Notes: generated by a model not told the origin, from the sequence alone. A stretch of DNA of 64,000 nucleotides from Klebsiella pneumoniae (GCA_945872365.1 CAMBZJ010000010.1:1-64000); one strand, 5' to 3'; shown: positions 1 to 11,980, numbered from the stretch's first letter. Translations and numbers: made by a program.

Positions 1-288
<288 letters not shown>

Positions 289-329
289 TCATGCTCCACC
301 GACCTTTCTCGGCTCACCGGAGGATCATC

Positions 330-1181
330 GTGAAGTCGTACCGCTGCACCGTAACCGCCCTCGGCCTCGCGGCTCTCCTGCTGCCCTTGCCGGCGGTTGC
401 CGGGGTATCCAGGAGTCAGCTCTGTCTGGCCGACAAGCTGATGGCCTCCGCGAATTACGAGCAATGCATGCTCGCGTCGGAATCCCTGTTCGCCAAGACC
501 GGCAACCCGGCGAGGCGCGACGAACTCCAGGCGGACTGCGGATCGAAGCTCGCCAAGGCCTGGGACCGCACCGACCGCGCCTACCAGGGGGAGTGCCCGA
601 GAACGGACGACCTGCTCGACGTACAGACGCTTCTCGGGCAGTGCGCGGCCACGGCCGCGGGCGCCGTGCCGCCGCGCTTCTCCGACAAGGGCGACGGCAC
701 GATTTCGGACCATCTGACGCACCTCGTCTGGGAGGCCAAGACCGGCACGCCCGGCGACCCACCCAACCCCGCCGATGTGCACGACGTGAACCGCGTATTC
801 TCCTGGGCGCTCGCCGCTCCCTGGAGCCGGGACGGAACCGCGTTCACCGACTTCATCGACGTACTCAACGGTGCGCCGGGGTTCGCCGGTCGAAACGACT
901 GGCGGCTACCCACGGCCGAGGAACTCGGAGGTGGCACGACGAACCCGCTCGAGGGGGGGCTGGTGAACCGCTACGTCCCGGGATGCGGCACGGTGCCGTA
1001 CCCGTCGTGCATCGCGCAGGTCTTCGAGCCCAGCGCGCTCATCGAGTACTGGACCGACTCGACCTACACGGTCGACCCCGAGCCGCGCAGCGCCTGGTAC
1101 GTGAACTTCCGTTTCCGCACGGCAGGCCAAGGTTCGAAGACCGAGGAACGCGCGGTCCGCGCCGTCGCCGGCGACTCCTGA
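330..1181 (+). CDS. Exported DUF1566 (Lcl C-terminal domain) protein
   Basis: The GTG at 330 is chosen because GGAGG at 319-323 lies 6 bases upstream and the product then begins with a clear signal peptide (basic start, hydrophobic stretch with LGLAALLLPLP, cleavage near AVAG). The mature part is Cys-containing. At its centre it carries the DUF1566/Lcl hallmarks: a GDGTI(S/T)D...LVWE segment near residues 118-132 and NDWRLPT followed by EEL near 190-199. The family is found in secreted or surface adhesin-like proteins of Gram-negative bacteria, and its biochemical role is not settled. The length (283 aa) is normal. The neighbour upstream is the repeat-tailed protein, so the two may form a surface-protein pair. 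Confidence 0.75.
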   Translation: MKSYRCTVTALGLAALLLPLPAVAGVSRSQLCLADKLMASANYEQCMLASESLFAKTGNPARRDELQADCGSKLAKAWDRTDRAYQGECPRTDDLLDVQTLLGQCAATAAGAVPPRFSDKGDGTISDHLTHLVWEAKTGTPGDPPNPADVHDVNRVFSWALAAPWSRDGTAFTDFIDVLNGAPGFAGRNDWRLPTAEELGGGTTNPLEGGLVNRYVPGCGTVPYPSCIAQVFEPSALIEYWTDSTYTVDPEPRSAWYVNFRFRTAGQGSKTEERAVRAVAGDS

Positions 1182-1184
1182 ACC

Positions 1185-1778
1185 GTGCCGGCTCTCCGGG
1201 CCGTGGTCGATCGCGCGCGTGCCGTCGCCGGCCCGAGACCTACGGGAGGCGCGAGATTCGTCTACGCCCGCTTCGTCAACCGACTCTCGGCGACGCGATT
1301 CGGCTCCTGGCTCGTCAAACACTACGCGGCCAGGGTCGACCCCTTGCTCTTTCGCGCGACTAACGGCCGCCTTACCTCGACCGGGCTCCCGACACTGCCG
1401 ATGTTGACGGTGACGGCGATCGGTCGGAAGTCGGGCCGCGCGCGTTCCGTCCAGTTGGCCTACCACGACGACGGCGACGGCTACATCGTCGTCGCGAGTG
1501 CGATGGGGCAAGAGCGGCATCCCGACTGGCGCTACAACCTCGAAGCCCACCCGCAGGTCGAAGTGCAGGTGCCGGGCCGCCGCTTCGCTGCGCTGGCGGA
1601 GGTTCTCGACGACGCCGAGAAGGCGCGCCTGTGGCCCGACATCAAGCGGACGATTCCGCAGATGGAGGTCTACGAGCGCCGCACCGACCGCAACATCCGG
1701 GTCTTTCGGCTGCGGCCCTTGCCCGGCGACGGCAACGCATCGGCTGTCGGCGACGAGCGATCCGCGCCGCGGACTTGA
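1185..1778 (+). CDS. Nitroreductase/deazaflavin-dependent oxidoreductase family protein (DUF385)
   Basis: The 197-aa product has the split-barrel DUF385 pattern: an N-terminal helix with FxxxR(L/F)xxxxYR-like content, then LTxxGRKSG-RxR at about residues 79-89 (TAIGRKSGRAR), a central strand reading YIVVAS, and HPDWRYNLEAHP at about 110-121, the usual cofactor-binding motif of the Ddn/F420 family. These proteins use F420H2 or a related deazaflavin. Whether this organism makes F420 is not shown here. The start is the GTG at 1185, three bases after the upstream stop; the GTG at 1203 is an alternative. It converges on glgP with 4 bases between the stop codons. Confidence 0.75.
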   Translation: MPALRAVVDRARAVAGPRPTGGARFVYARFVNRLSATRFGSWLVKHYAARVDPLLFRATNGRLTSTGLPTLPMLTVTAIGRKSGRARSVQLAYHDDGDGYIVVASAMGQERHPDWRYNLEAHPQVEVQVPGRRFAALAEVLDDAEKARLWPDIKRTIPQMEVYERRTDRNIRVFRLRPLPGDGNASAVGDERSAPRT

Positions 1779-1782
1779 GACG

Positions 1783-4263
<2,481 letters not shown>

Positions 4264-4411
4264 GCCAAGGGCGCTAGCATGGCGCCACCGGGATCGACCA
4301 GCATGCACACCGCTGCGCCACTGGCGCGACCGGTTACGTACTCTCGCCGCCACCCGGCGGGCGGCCGGGCTCGCGAGCGTGGGCAAGCCCCCTGGTCGGC
4401 CCCCGCGCTGC

Positions 4412-5866
4412 TCAGGCGAGCCGTGCGGGGGCGAGGTCGGACATCCGGCGCAAGGCGCTCCGGGCGGCATGGTGACCGCACATGCCGTGCACGCCGCCGC
4501 CCGGCGGTGTCGAGGACGAGCAGATCCAGACCCGCGGATTCGGCGTGGAGTAAGGATCCATCCGTGCAACCGGGCGGGTGAAGAGCTGCGCCAGGTCGGC
4601 GACCCCGCCGGTGATCGCTCCGCCTACGTAGTTGGGGTCGTAGCGTTCGAGATCCCCGGGGCCCATCGAGTGTCGGGCGAGGATGCGATCGCGAAAGCCC
4701 GGAGCGAAGCGCTCGATCTGCGCCTCGATGCGGTCGCCCATGTCGACGGTCGAGCCCGCCGGGACGTGGCAGTAGGCGTAACCCGTGTGCCGGCCGACCG
4801 GTGCACGGCCCGGGTCGAACTGGCTCTGCTGTACGACGATCAAGAAGGGCCGCTCCGCATGCTCGCCGCGCCACATCGCGCGCTCGCTCGCGGCGATCTC
4901 CTCGATCGTCCCGCCGACGTGGACCGTCGAGGCTTCGAGGCAGCGCGGGTCGCGCCAGGGGATCGGGCCGTCGAGGGCGAGGTCGAGCTTGAAGACTCCG
5001 GGGCCGTAGCGGAAGCGCCCCAGTCGACGCCGGTAGCCGGCGGGCAGGGCGTCCGCGGCGATCGCGGCGAGCTGGCGCGGGTCGGTGTCGAAGAGGAAGA
5101 CGCGCGCGGCGGGCAGGTCGGAGGCGGCGCGGATGCGGCGGCCGGTGTACACGACCCCGCCCAGCGTCGCGAGGTAACTCGCGAGGGCGCGCGTGATCGC
5201 GATCGAGCCGCCGCGCGCGACCGGCCACTCCTCTATGTGGGCCGCGAGCGCGAAGACCAGCGCCAGCGCCGAGGTCGCAGGGTGGGACAGCGGCAGGACC
5301 GAGTGCGCGGCGCAGCCTCCCCACAGGGCGCTCGCCGGCACGTCGCGGAACGCGGCGCGTGCGAGCCAGGTCGATGGCCACAGCGCGAGCGTCCCGAAGC
5401 GGACGAACTTCGCCGGCCGCGACGGCCAGCCGAGCGGGCCCAGGATGTCGGCGAGCAGGGCGTGCGGATCCTCGAGCAGCGGGGCGACGAGCCCGCGCCA
5501 GGCGGCGGCGTCCACGCCGAGTTCGTCGCAGGTTCGCTCGATCGAGCGCCACAGCAGCACGGCCGGTCGGTCGTCGAGCGGGTGGGCAACCGAGGCCCCG
5601 GGGCGGATCCACTCGAGCCCGTGCTCGGCCAGCGGCAGGCCGCGGAAGAAGGGCGAGAGGACGCCCAGCGGATGGGCCGCGGAGCACACGTCGTGCAGGA
5701 AGCCGGGCAGGGTGAGTTCGGCCGTCCGGGTGCCCCCGCCGATCGTGTCGGCACCCTCGTACACGGCGACCTTCGCGCCGGCGCGCGCGAGTTCTACCGC
5801 GGCTGCGAGCCCGTTGGGGCCCGCACCGATCACCACTGCGTCGAAGGGTCCTTCCGTCGAATTCAT
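4412..5866 (-). CDS. CrtI/phytoene-desaturase-like FAD-dependent oxidoreductase
   Basis: The N-terminus has a dinucleotide-binding fold: DAVVIGAGPNGLAAAV (GxGxxG at residues 14-19), an acidic end of strand 2 (VYEGAD) and GGGTRTAEL. The 484-aa length and overall arrangement match the bacterial NAD(P)/FAD-dependent oxidoreductases related to CrtI carotenoid desaturases. The substrate is unknown, and there are no other carotenoid genes nearby, so a carotenoid role is not implied. The C-terminal FAD-contact block is GGxxHGMCG-like (residues near 460-466). It is divergent from the DUF3556 gene (92 bases apart) and 148 bases from glgP. Confidence 0.75.
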   Translation of the reverse strand: MNSTEGPFDAVVIGAGPNGLAAAVELARAGAKVAVYEGADTIGGGTRTAELTLPGFLHDVCSAAHPLGVLSPFFRGLPLAEHGLEWIRPGASVAHPLDDRPAVLLWRSIERTCDELGVDAAAWRGLVAPLLEDPHALLADILGPLGWPSRPAKFVRFGTLALWPSTWLARAAFRDVPASALWGGCAAHSVLPLSHPATSALALVFALAAHIEEWPVARGGSIAITRALASYLATLGGVVYTGRRIRAASDLPAARVFLFDTDPRQLAAIAADALPAGYRRRLGRFRYGPGVFKLDLALDGPIPWRDPRCLEASTVHVGGTIEEIAASERAMWRGEHAERPFLIVVQQSQFDPGRAPVGRHTGYAYCHVPAGSTVDMGDRIEAQIERFAPGFRDRILARHSMGPGDLERYDPNYVGGAITGGVADLAQLFTRPVARMDPYSTPNPRVWICSSSTPPGGGVHGMCGHHAARSALRRMSDLAPARLA

Positions 5867-5958
5867 GGCCCGCCGTGCCTCCCGGCGGTGGTGTGCCCCG
5901 CCGTCCGCCCGCCGGTTCTTCCACCCCGCGGGGGCTTCTGCCAGAAGAGGACGGGACG

Positions 5959-7644
5959 ATGGACAATCACGCGCAACGACTCCCTCCCTACGACCTCCGC
6001 ACGCTCCGTGCCGCCTCGTTCCCGGACCGGCTGCGGATGCTCTGCTGGACGTGGGTGCTTCAGGTGAACCCCACGCCGAGCATCGTCTATCTCGGCTACG
6101 TCCTCAAGATCCTGATCTTCTACGTCGGCCTCTGGTGCTTCTTCTGCTCCTTCACGCCGGGAATGGGAAACCCGCTCGCGATCGGCAGCTGGGCGCTCGG
6201 CGCGACGGCGTTCCGCAAGGCCGTCGTCTGGTCGCTTCTCTACGAGGGGCTCGGACTCGGCTGCTCGACCGGCCCCATGACCGGTCGTTTCATCCCGCCG
6301 ATCGGCGGCTGCCTGCATTTCCTGCGGCCCGGTACGACGAAGCTGCCTTTCTTTCCCGGTGCGCCGATCGTGGGCGGCGTGCGCCGAACGGTTCTCGACG
6401 TCGCGCTCTACGCCGCGTTCGTCGCGTTCTCGCTGCGCGCACTCGTCGCGCCGGACCCCGGCGCCGGGATGCTCCTGCCGATCGCGGTATCGATGGCCCT
6501 GCTCGGCGCCACCGACACGACCGTATTCCTCGCCGCGCGCAGCGAGCACTACTGGGTGGCGCTGGTCGCGCTCGTCGCGGCCGGCTCCGACGACCCGCTC
6601 TGGATCGCCGGCTGCAAGGCGATCTGGGTGGCGATCTGGTTCTGGGCCGCGACCTCCAAGCTGAACCGACACTTCCCGTCGGTCATCGCGGCGATGCTGA
6701 CGAACAGCCCGTGGATCCCGGTGGCGATGAAGCGACGCCTCTACCGCAGCGTGCCCGACGACCTGCGCCCCTCGGGGCTCGCGGCCGCGCTTGCCCACTT
6801 CGGCACCGTCGTCGAGTACGGCTTTCCGATGTTTCTCCTGTGGAGCGGCGCGGGACCGGCCACGCCCTGGGCGCTCGCGCTCATGGTCGCCTTCCACGGC
6901 TTCATCGCCGGCAACCTGCCGATGGGCATGCCGGTCGAGTGGAACGTGATGATGGTCTACGGCGGCCTGGTGCTCTTCGGCGCCTTCGGCGGCGTGCCGC
7001 TCGCCACGCTCGGCTCCTCCCCGCTGCTGCTCGCCTTCCTGCTCGTCATGCTGGTCGGGATCCCGCTGTGGGGAAACTTCGTGCCCTCGCAGGTCTCGTT
7101 CCTGATGTCGATGCGCTACTACGCCGGCAACTGGGCCTACAGCGTCTGGCTGTTCCGGGACGACGCGGCCCGCAAGCTCGACCGACTGGAGAAGTCGACC
7201 CCGCTCATGCGCGACCAGCTCGCGCGGATGCTCGACGACCCCGAAGCGATCGAGATGGCCTGTGCGATGACGCCCACGTTCCGGCTCGCCCACCTCCAGG
7301 GGCGCGCGTTGCATGAGCCGCTCGGGCGCGCCGTCGACGACATCGAACGCTACGAGTGGTTCGACGGCGAGATGATCGCGGGCATGGCGCTCGGCTGGAA
7401 CTTCGGCGACGGCCACCTGCACGGGCTGCGCCTGCTCGAGGCGATCCAGGGTCAGTGCGGCTTCGCACCGGGCGAACTGCGGGTGATCATGGTGGAGTCG
7501 CAACCGCTCCTCGGCGCGGCGATGGCGTGGACGATCGCCGATGCGGCCGACGGGGTGCTCGAACGCGGCGAGAGCCGGATCGCGGACATGGTGGAGCGCC
7601 AGCCGTGGCCGACGGGAGAGCACGCGGCGGCGCTCCTGCGGTGA
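5959..7644 (+). CDS. DUF3556-like multi-pass membrane protein with soluble C-terminal domain
   Basis: The 561-aa product begins at the ATG at 5959 (MDNHAQRL). The frame is open upstream, but that part is Pro/Arg-rich and not protein-like. About eight to ten hydrophobic segments occupy residues 45-385, followed by a soluble tail of about 170 residues with FDGEMIAGM, GWNFGDGHLHG and VESQPL motifs. I recognise these as resembling the actinobacterial DUF3556 family, which has no established biochemical role. It diverges from the CrtI-like gene, and the carbamoyltransferase follows 55 bases downstream in the same direction, so they may be co-transcribed. Confidence 0.65.
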   Translation: MDNHAQRLPPYDLRTLRAASFPDRLRMLCWTWVLQVNPTPSIVYLGYVLKILIFYVGLWCFFCSFTPGMGNPLAIGSWALGATAFRKAVVWSLLYEGLGLGCSTGPMTGRFIPPIGGCLHFLRPGTTKLPFFPGAPIVGGVRRTVLDVALYAAFVAFSLRALVAPDPGAGMLLPIAVSMALLGATDTTVFLAARSEHYWVALVALVAAGSDDPLWIAGCKAIWVAIWFWAATSKLNRHFPSVIAAMLTNSPWIPVAMKRRLYRSVPDDLRPSGLAAALAHFGTVVEYGFPMFLLWSGAGPATPWALALMVAFHGFIAGNLPMGMPVEWNVMMVYGGLVLFGAFGGVPLATLGSSPLLLAFLLVMLVGIPLWGNFVPSQVSFLMSMRYYAGNWAYSVWLFRDDAARKLDRLEKSTPLMRDQLARMLDDPEAIEMACAMTPTFRLAHLQGRALHEPLGRAVDDIERYEWFDGEMIAGMALGWNFGDGHLHGLRLLEAIQGQCGFAPGELRVIMVESQPLLGAAMAWTIADAADGVLERGESRIADMVERQPWPTGEHAAALLR

Positions 7645-7699
7645 CGTCGGCGGTTGCCGCCCCGGGACCCCTGCGATAGACAACGCCCGGGTCGGATTC

Positions 7700-9415
7700 G
7701 TGCACATCCTCGGCATCACCGCCTACGGGCACGATTCGGCCGTGGCGCTCCTCGAGGACGGCAGGATCCTGAGTTTCGTCGAGGAGGAACGCTTCACCCG
7801 CCAGAAGCACACCGGCGAGTTCCCCGAGAACGCGCTGCGCCATGTGCTGGAGCGACACGGCGTGGGCCTCGCCGACATCGACGAGGTGGCCTTCTTCGTG
7901 CGGCCGTGGCAACTCGCGGCGAGTCGCGCCCTGCGCACGATCCCCTACCTGCCGCGCTCCGCCGGGCAGTTCTTCAGCTACCGTCCGGGCTCGGCCGTGC
8001 GCTTCCTGCGCACCGAGGCGCACCTCCGCAAGCACGAACTCGCCGGGGGCCGGGAGCCGCGCTTCCGCATGCGCCACGTCCAGCACCACGTCGCGCACGC
8101 CGCGAGCGTGTTCTTCTCCTCGCCCTTCGAGGAGGCGGCGGTCCTCTCGATCGACGGGGCGGGGGAGGACGTCAGCACCTGGCTCGGTCGTGCCGTGGGC
8201 GATCGCATCGAGCGCCTACACGCGGTGCGATTGCCGCACTCGCTCGGGCTCGTCTACTCGGCGGTGACGAGCTGGCTCGGCTTCAAGCCGTGGGGCGGCG
8301 AGGGCAAGGTCATGGGGCTCGCGCCCTACGGCGACCCCGATCGCTACTGGGAGCAGATGCGGCGGGTGATCGACTGGGACGATCACGGCCGGCTGCGGGT
8401 CGCGCTCGAGTACTTCGACTACCACGTGAGCGGCTGGACACGCTGGACTTCGCCGCGCTTCGACGAGGCCTTCGGCCAGCGCCGCGAGCCGGAGAGCGAA
8501 CTCACGCAGCGCCACAAGGACGTCGCGGCCGCCCTGCAGCGCCTGACCGACGAGGTCGCGCTCGCGCAGGCGCGCTTCCTGCATCGCATCGCACCGTCGC
8601 GCAACCTGTGCATCACCGGCGGTGTCGCGTTGAACAGCGTGACCAACGGCCGAATCGCGGCCGAGGGGCTCTTCGAGAACGTCTTCATCCACCCGGCGTC
8701 GAACGACGCCGGTGCGGCCCTCGGTGCTGCCCTCTTCGCGGCGCACACGGTTCACCACCGGCGTCGCGAAGCCTGTGCCGACGCAGCGAGCCTGGGGCCG
8801 GAGTACGATGCCGGGGAGTGTGCCGCCGCCGCGCGTGCGGCCGGGCTCGCGGCCGAGCCCCTGCCCGACGTCGTCGAGCGCACGGCCGACCTGCTCGCGC
8901 AGGGCAAGGTCGTCGGCTGGTTCCAGGGGCGCATGGAGGCCGGGCCCCGGGCCCTCGGCGGGCGCAGCATCCTCGCCGACCCGCGCGATCCGGCGATGCG
9001 CGACCACCTGAACCTGCACGTGAAGCACCGCGAGAACTTCCGGCCGTTCGCCCCTTCGGTGGTGGCGGAGGCCGCGCGTGACTGGTTTCTCGGCCCCGAG
9101 GACTCGCCGTATATGCTGCTCGTGCAGGAAGTGCGCCCCGACAAGCGGGCGCTCGTGCCGTCGATCACCCATGTGGACGGAACGGCGCGGGTGCAGACGG
9201 TGCGCCGCGAGGTGAAGCCGCGCTACCATGCGCTCCTCGAGGCCTTCGGCCGGCGCACCGGCGTGCCGATGCTGCTGAACACCTCGTTCAACGTCCGGGG
9301 TGAGCCGATCGTGTGCACGCCCGGCGACGCGATCCGCTGCTTCCTCGGCACGAACATCGACCACCTGGTGCTCGGCGACCTGCTGCTGCACCGGCCGCAG
9401 GAGAAGGCCGCATGA
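7700..9415 (+). CDS. Carbamoyltransferase (NodU/CmcH family)
   Basis: Enzymes of this family transfer a carbamoyl group from carbamoyl phosphate (via carbamoyl-AMP) to a hydroxyl of a sugar or secondary metabolite. The N-terminal Kae1-like half starts with ILGITAYGHDSAVALL and has HVQHHVAHAASVFF and SIDGAGE; the C-terminal half has GWFQGRMEAGPRALGGRSI and HRENFRPFAPS, all diagnostic. The GTG at 7700 is chosen because the family starts at this point (VHILGITAYG). The 571-aa length is normal. Its stop overlaps the ATG of the methyltransferase (ATGA), so the two are translationally coupled. The acceptor molecule is unknown. Confidence 0.9.
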   Translation: MHILGITAYGHDSAVALLEDGRILSFVEEERFTRQKHTGEFPENALRHVLERHGVGLADIDEVAFFVRPWQLAASRALRTIPYLPRSAGQFFSYRPGSAVRFLRTEAHLRKHELAGGREPRFRMRHVQHHVAHAASVFFSSPFEEAAVLSIDGAGEDVSTWLGRAVGDRIERLHAVRLPHSLGLVYSAVTSWLGFKPWGGEGKVMGLAPYGDPDRYWEQMRRVIDWDDHGRLRVALEYFDYHVSGWTRWTSPRFDEAFGQRREPESELTQRHKDVAAALQRLTDEVALAQARFLHRIAPSRNLCITGGVALNSVTNGRIAAEGLFENVFIHPASNDAGAALGAALFAAHTVHHRRREACADAASLGPEYDAGECAAAARAAGLAAEPLPDVVERTADLLAQGKVVGWFQGRMEAGPRALGGRSILADPRDPAMRDHLNLHVKHRENFRPFAPSVVAEAARDWFLGPEDSPYMLLVQEVRPDKRALVPSITHVDGTARVQTVRREVKPRYHALLEAFGRRTGVPMLLNTSFNVRGEPIVCTPGDAIRCFLGTNIDHLVLGDLLLHRPQEKAA

Positions 9416-10200
9416 ACCCGATCGGCCGCGCGACGCGCTCCTTCTACGACCGCTACTCCTACGACTTCGAGACGTCGGAGCACGCCTCCATGCAGCTCGA
9501 CGCGAGCCTGCTCGGTCAGGCGGTCGCGCGGGTGCGCGAGGGGGACCTGGTGCTCGATGCCGGCTGCGGCACCGGCCTCGCGACGCGTCTCCTGCGCGGC
9601 CAGACCCGGGCGAGGCAGGTCTTCGGACTCGACCTGAGCCGTGGCTCGCTCCTGCGCAACCGGACTCTACCGGGAACCGCGCTCGTCCAGGGCGACATCC
9701 TGAACCTGCCGATCGCCTCGGATTCGCTCGACCTCGTCGTCTCGCGCGGCGTCATCATGACCACCGGGGATCCCGAGGGTGCATTCCGGGAACTCGTGCG
9801 GGTCACCCGGCCCGGGGGCACGTTCTTCGTGCGGGTCTACAACGCCCGCAACGTCTACCGCCCGGTCTACGAGGTCCTCGGCCCGATCTGCCGGGGCATC
9901 GCCTCGATCCCCGGGGGCAAGACCGCGCTGGCGATCGTCGCCGTGCCACCCTTCTGGCTCGTGCTCCAGACCCTGGTGCTCCTGCTGCGCGGGCGACCGA
10001 TCGCGATGTCGCCGCTCGTGCTCTGGAACTTCTTCGCCGACCAGATGCTCGTCCCGCACAACAGCTTCCATACCGTCGAGGAGGTCAAGGCCTGGGGTGA
10101 GCGTGCCGGTTGCCGCTGCGAGGCCGAGGGCGCGATCACGATGGGCCAGCAGATCGAGTTCCTGTTCGTGAAGGAGTCCGCCACGGCCCGCGACGCCTGA
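9412..10200 (+). CDS. Class I SAM-dependent methyltransferase
   Basis: The 262-aa product has motif I VLDAGCGTG at residues 47-55, an acidic residue after strand 2 (GLDLS), and later motifs VVSRGVI and RPGGTFFVR that are typical of class I methyltransferases acting on small molecules. A hydrophobic stretch near residues 175-200 hints at membrane proximity. The ATG overlaps the stop of the carbamoyltransferase by 4 bases, so the enzymes probably act on the same product. The substrate cannot be read from sequence. Confidence 0.85.
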   Translation: MNPIGRATRSFYDRYSYDFETSEHASMQLDASLLGQAVARVREGDLVLDAGCGTGLATRLLRGQTRARQVFGLDLSRGSLLRNRTLPGTALVQGDILNLPIASDSLDLVVSRGVIMTTGDPEGAFRELVRVTRPGGTFFVRVYNARNVYRPVYEVLGPICRGIASIPGGKTALAIVAVPPFWLVLQTLVLLLRGRPIAMSPLVLWNFFADQMLVPHNSFHTVEEVKAWGERAGCRCEAEGAITMGQQIEFLFVKESATARDA

Positions 10201-10214
10201 GTGCAGATCGGCGG

Positions 10215-10243
10215 TTGACATTTTCGGAAACCGAAGCTGTACT
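10215..10243 (+). promoter_or_regulatory. Sigma70-type promoter with an inverted repeat in the spacer, before the DUF3300 gene
   Basis: A perfect TTGACA (10215-10220) is followed by a 17-base spacer and TGTACT (10238-10243, 4 of 6 matches). The spacer holds the exact inverted repeat TTCGG-AAA-CCGAA at 10223-10235, well placed for a repressor that blocks RNA polymerase. The predicted transcription start is about 75 bases before the DUF3300 gene. Confidence 0.6.
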
Positions 10244-10326
10244 CCGGAGTCGTTCCGCGCCCGTCGGGGAGGCCCCGCCGGAGCCGGACGATCAGAGATT
10301 TCCTCCCGTCACGAGAGAGGGTGTCC

Positions 10327-11970
10327 ATGTCGAAGAAGAGAATCCCGATGCCCCGGCGACTGCTCGCCGGTGTCGCAGCCTTCCTGATCGCGGTGCAACC
10401 GCTTCAGGCGATCGCCCAGGACACCTCGGGCGCGCCGACGAGCCGGGTGCTGACCGGGCCCGATCTCGACGCGCTGGTCGCGCCGATCGCGCTCTACCCG
10501 GATGCGCTCATCGCGCAGGTGCTGGTCGCCGCAACCTATCCGCTCGAGCTGGTTCAGGCCGATCGCTGGCGCCAGTCGAATGCGCGCCTGCAGGGCAAGG
10601 CCTTGGAAGACGGACTCGCGCAGCAGACCTGGGATCCGAGCGTGGCCTGGCTCACGCACTTTCCCGACCTGTTGAGCCGGATGGCCCAGAACCTCGACTG
10701 GACGCAGGATCTCGGCGACGGGTTCCTCGGCCAGCAGTCCGAGGTGATGGCGGCCGTGCAGCGCATGCGCCAGCGCGCCGACCAGGCGGGCGCCCTCCAG
10801 TCGACGCCGCAGCAGACGGTCGTGAAGGAGAAGCAGGTCATCCAGATCGTGCCCGCGAATCCGGAGGTGGTCTACGTTCCGCAGTACAACCCGACGATCG
10901 TGTACGGGTCGGCCTTCGTCCCGCCGCCGGCCTACTACTACCCCGGCATGTACGCGTATGCGCCCGGTGCGATCGTCGCGACCAGCATGCTCTCCTTCGG
11001 CGTCGGGCTCGCCGTCGGCAGCCTCGCGTGGGGCGGCGGCTGCAACTGGTACGGCGGCAACGTCTACGTCGGGCCCGGGTACTGGGGCGCCGGCGGCTGG
11101 GGCAGCGTGAACGTCAACGTCAACAACTTCAATCGCTACGGCTATCGGCCCGGCCCGTGGGCGCACAATCCCTACCATCGCGGCGGTGTCCGCTACCGCG
11201 ATCCCCACAGCTACAATCGCTGGGGCAACGGCGGCCACGGCCGGCCGGGCAACGGCTACGGCCCCGGTGCGGGCTATGGCAGCTGGAACAAGCCCGGTGG
11301 CTGGAACAACAACAACAACTGGAACAACAACAACCGTCCGGGCAACAACAACCGCCCGGGTGGCAACAACGGCTACGGCAACAACAACAACCGCCCGGGT
11401 GGCAACAACAGCATCAACAACAACCGCCCCGGGGATGGCAATCGTCCCGGCAGTGGAAACATCGGGCAGGGCAACCGCCCCGGGGATGGCAATCGTCCCG
11501 GCAGTGGGAACACCGGGCAGGGCAACCGCCCCGGGGCCGGCAATCGTCCCGGCAGTGGAAGCACGGGGCAGGGCAACCGCCCCGGCACGGTGGGAGGTGG
11601 CCTGCCCCAGACCCGCCCGGCGCAAGTCCCGGGTGGTGACCGCTCCCCGATGGGTCGCCCCGCATCCGGCATGACCCGGCCCGCTCCTTCGACGGGCGGC
11701 GCATTCGGTGGGGCCGGAAGCCTGCCGATGACTCGGGATGCGAGCCTGCGCGGCGCGAACAGCCGCGGCTCGATCAGCCGGTCACCCACGCCCGCGATGG
11801 GGCGTCCCGCGAGCGGCTACGGCGGCGGCAGCGGTGGTAGCGGCGGGATGAACCGCGGCAACTTCGGCGGCGGCGGCGGTGGTAGCGGCGGGATGAACCG
11901 CAGCAACTTCGGCGGCGGCGGCGGTGGCGGCGGGATGAACCGCGGCGGCGGCGGCGGTCGGCACCGCTGA
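10327..11970 (+). CDS. DUF3300 exported protein with Asn/Gly/Pro-rich repeat tail
   Basis: The ATG at 10327 is preferred over the GTG at 10321 because AGAGAGG ends at 10320. A signal peptide covers about residues 1-30. The DUF3300 domain follows, with LDALVAPIALYPDALIAQVL, a WDPSVAWLTHFP block and NPEVVYVPQYNP. The rest is low-complexity: a Tyr/Gly-rich region, then GNNNRPGG-type repeats (about residues 320-420) and a Gly/Ser/Met-rich C-terminus. DUF3300 genes often sit next to DUF2950 genes, as here (11 bases apart). The family's function is unknown; envelope location is inferred. The two genes share the promoter at 10215. Confidence 0.85.
   Translation: MSKKRIPMPRRLLAGVAAFLIAVQPLQAIAQDTSGAPTSRVLTGPDLDALVAPIALYPDALIAQVLVAATYPLELVQADRWRQSNARLQGKALEDGLAQQTWDPSVAWLTHFPDLLSRMAQNLDWTQDLGDGFLGQQSEVMAAVQRMRQRADQAGALQSTPQQTVVKEKQVIQIVPANPEVVYVPQYNPTIVYGSAFVPPPAYYYPGMYAYAPGAIVATSMLSFGVGLAVGSLAWGGGCNWYGGNVYVGPGYWGAGGWGSVNVNVNNFNRYGYRPGPWAHNPYHRGGVRYRDPHSYNRWGNGGHGRPGNGYGPGAGYGSWNKPGGWNNNNNWNNNNRPGNNNRPGGNNGYGNNNNRPGGNNSINNNRPGDGNRPGSGNIGQGNRPGDGNRPGSGNTGQGNRPGAGNRPGSGSTGQGNRPGTVGGGLPQTRPAQVPGGDRSPMGRPASGMTRPAPSTGGAFGGAGSLPMTRDASLRGANSRGSISRSPTPAMGRPASGYGGGSGGSGGMNRGNFGGGGGGSGGMNRSNFGGGGGGGGMNRGGGGGRHR
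11293..11600 (+). repeat. Coding repeats: AACAAC runs then units encoding GNRPG(D/A)GNRPGSGN
   Basis: Within the DUF3300 gene, AAC-rich units encoding N/RPGG runs lead into three consecutive units of about 60 bases (starting near 11422, 11482 and 11542) that encode variants of NRPGDGNRPGSGNTGQG. The near-identical DNA suggests recent expansion by slippage or unequal crossing-over. Confidence 0.8.
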
Positions 11971-11980
11971 GGAGACCATG

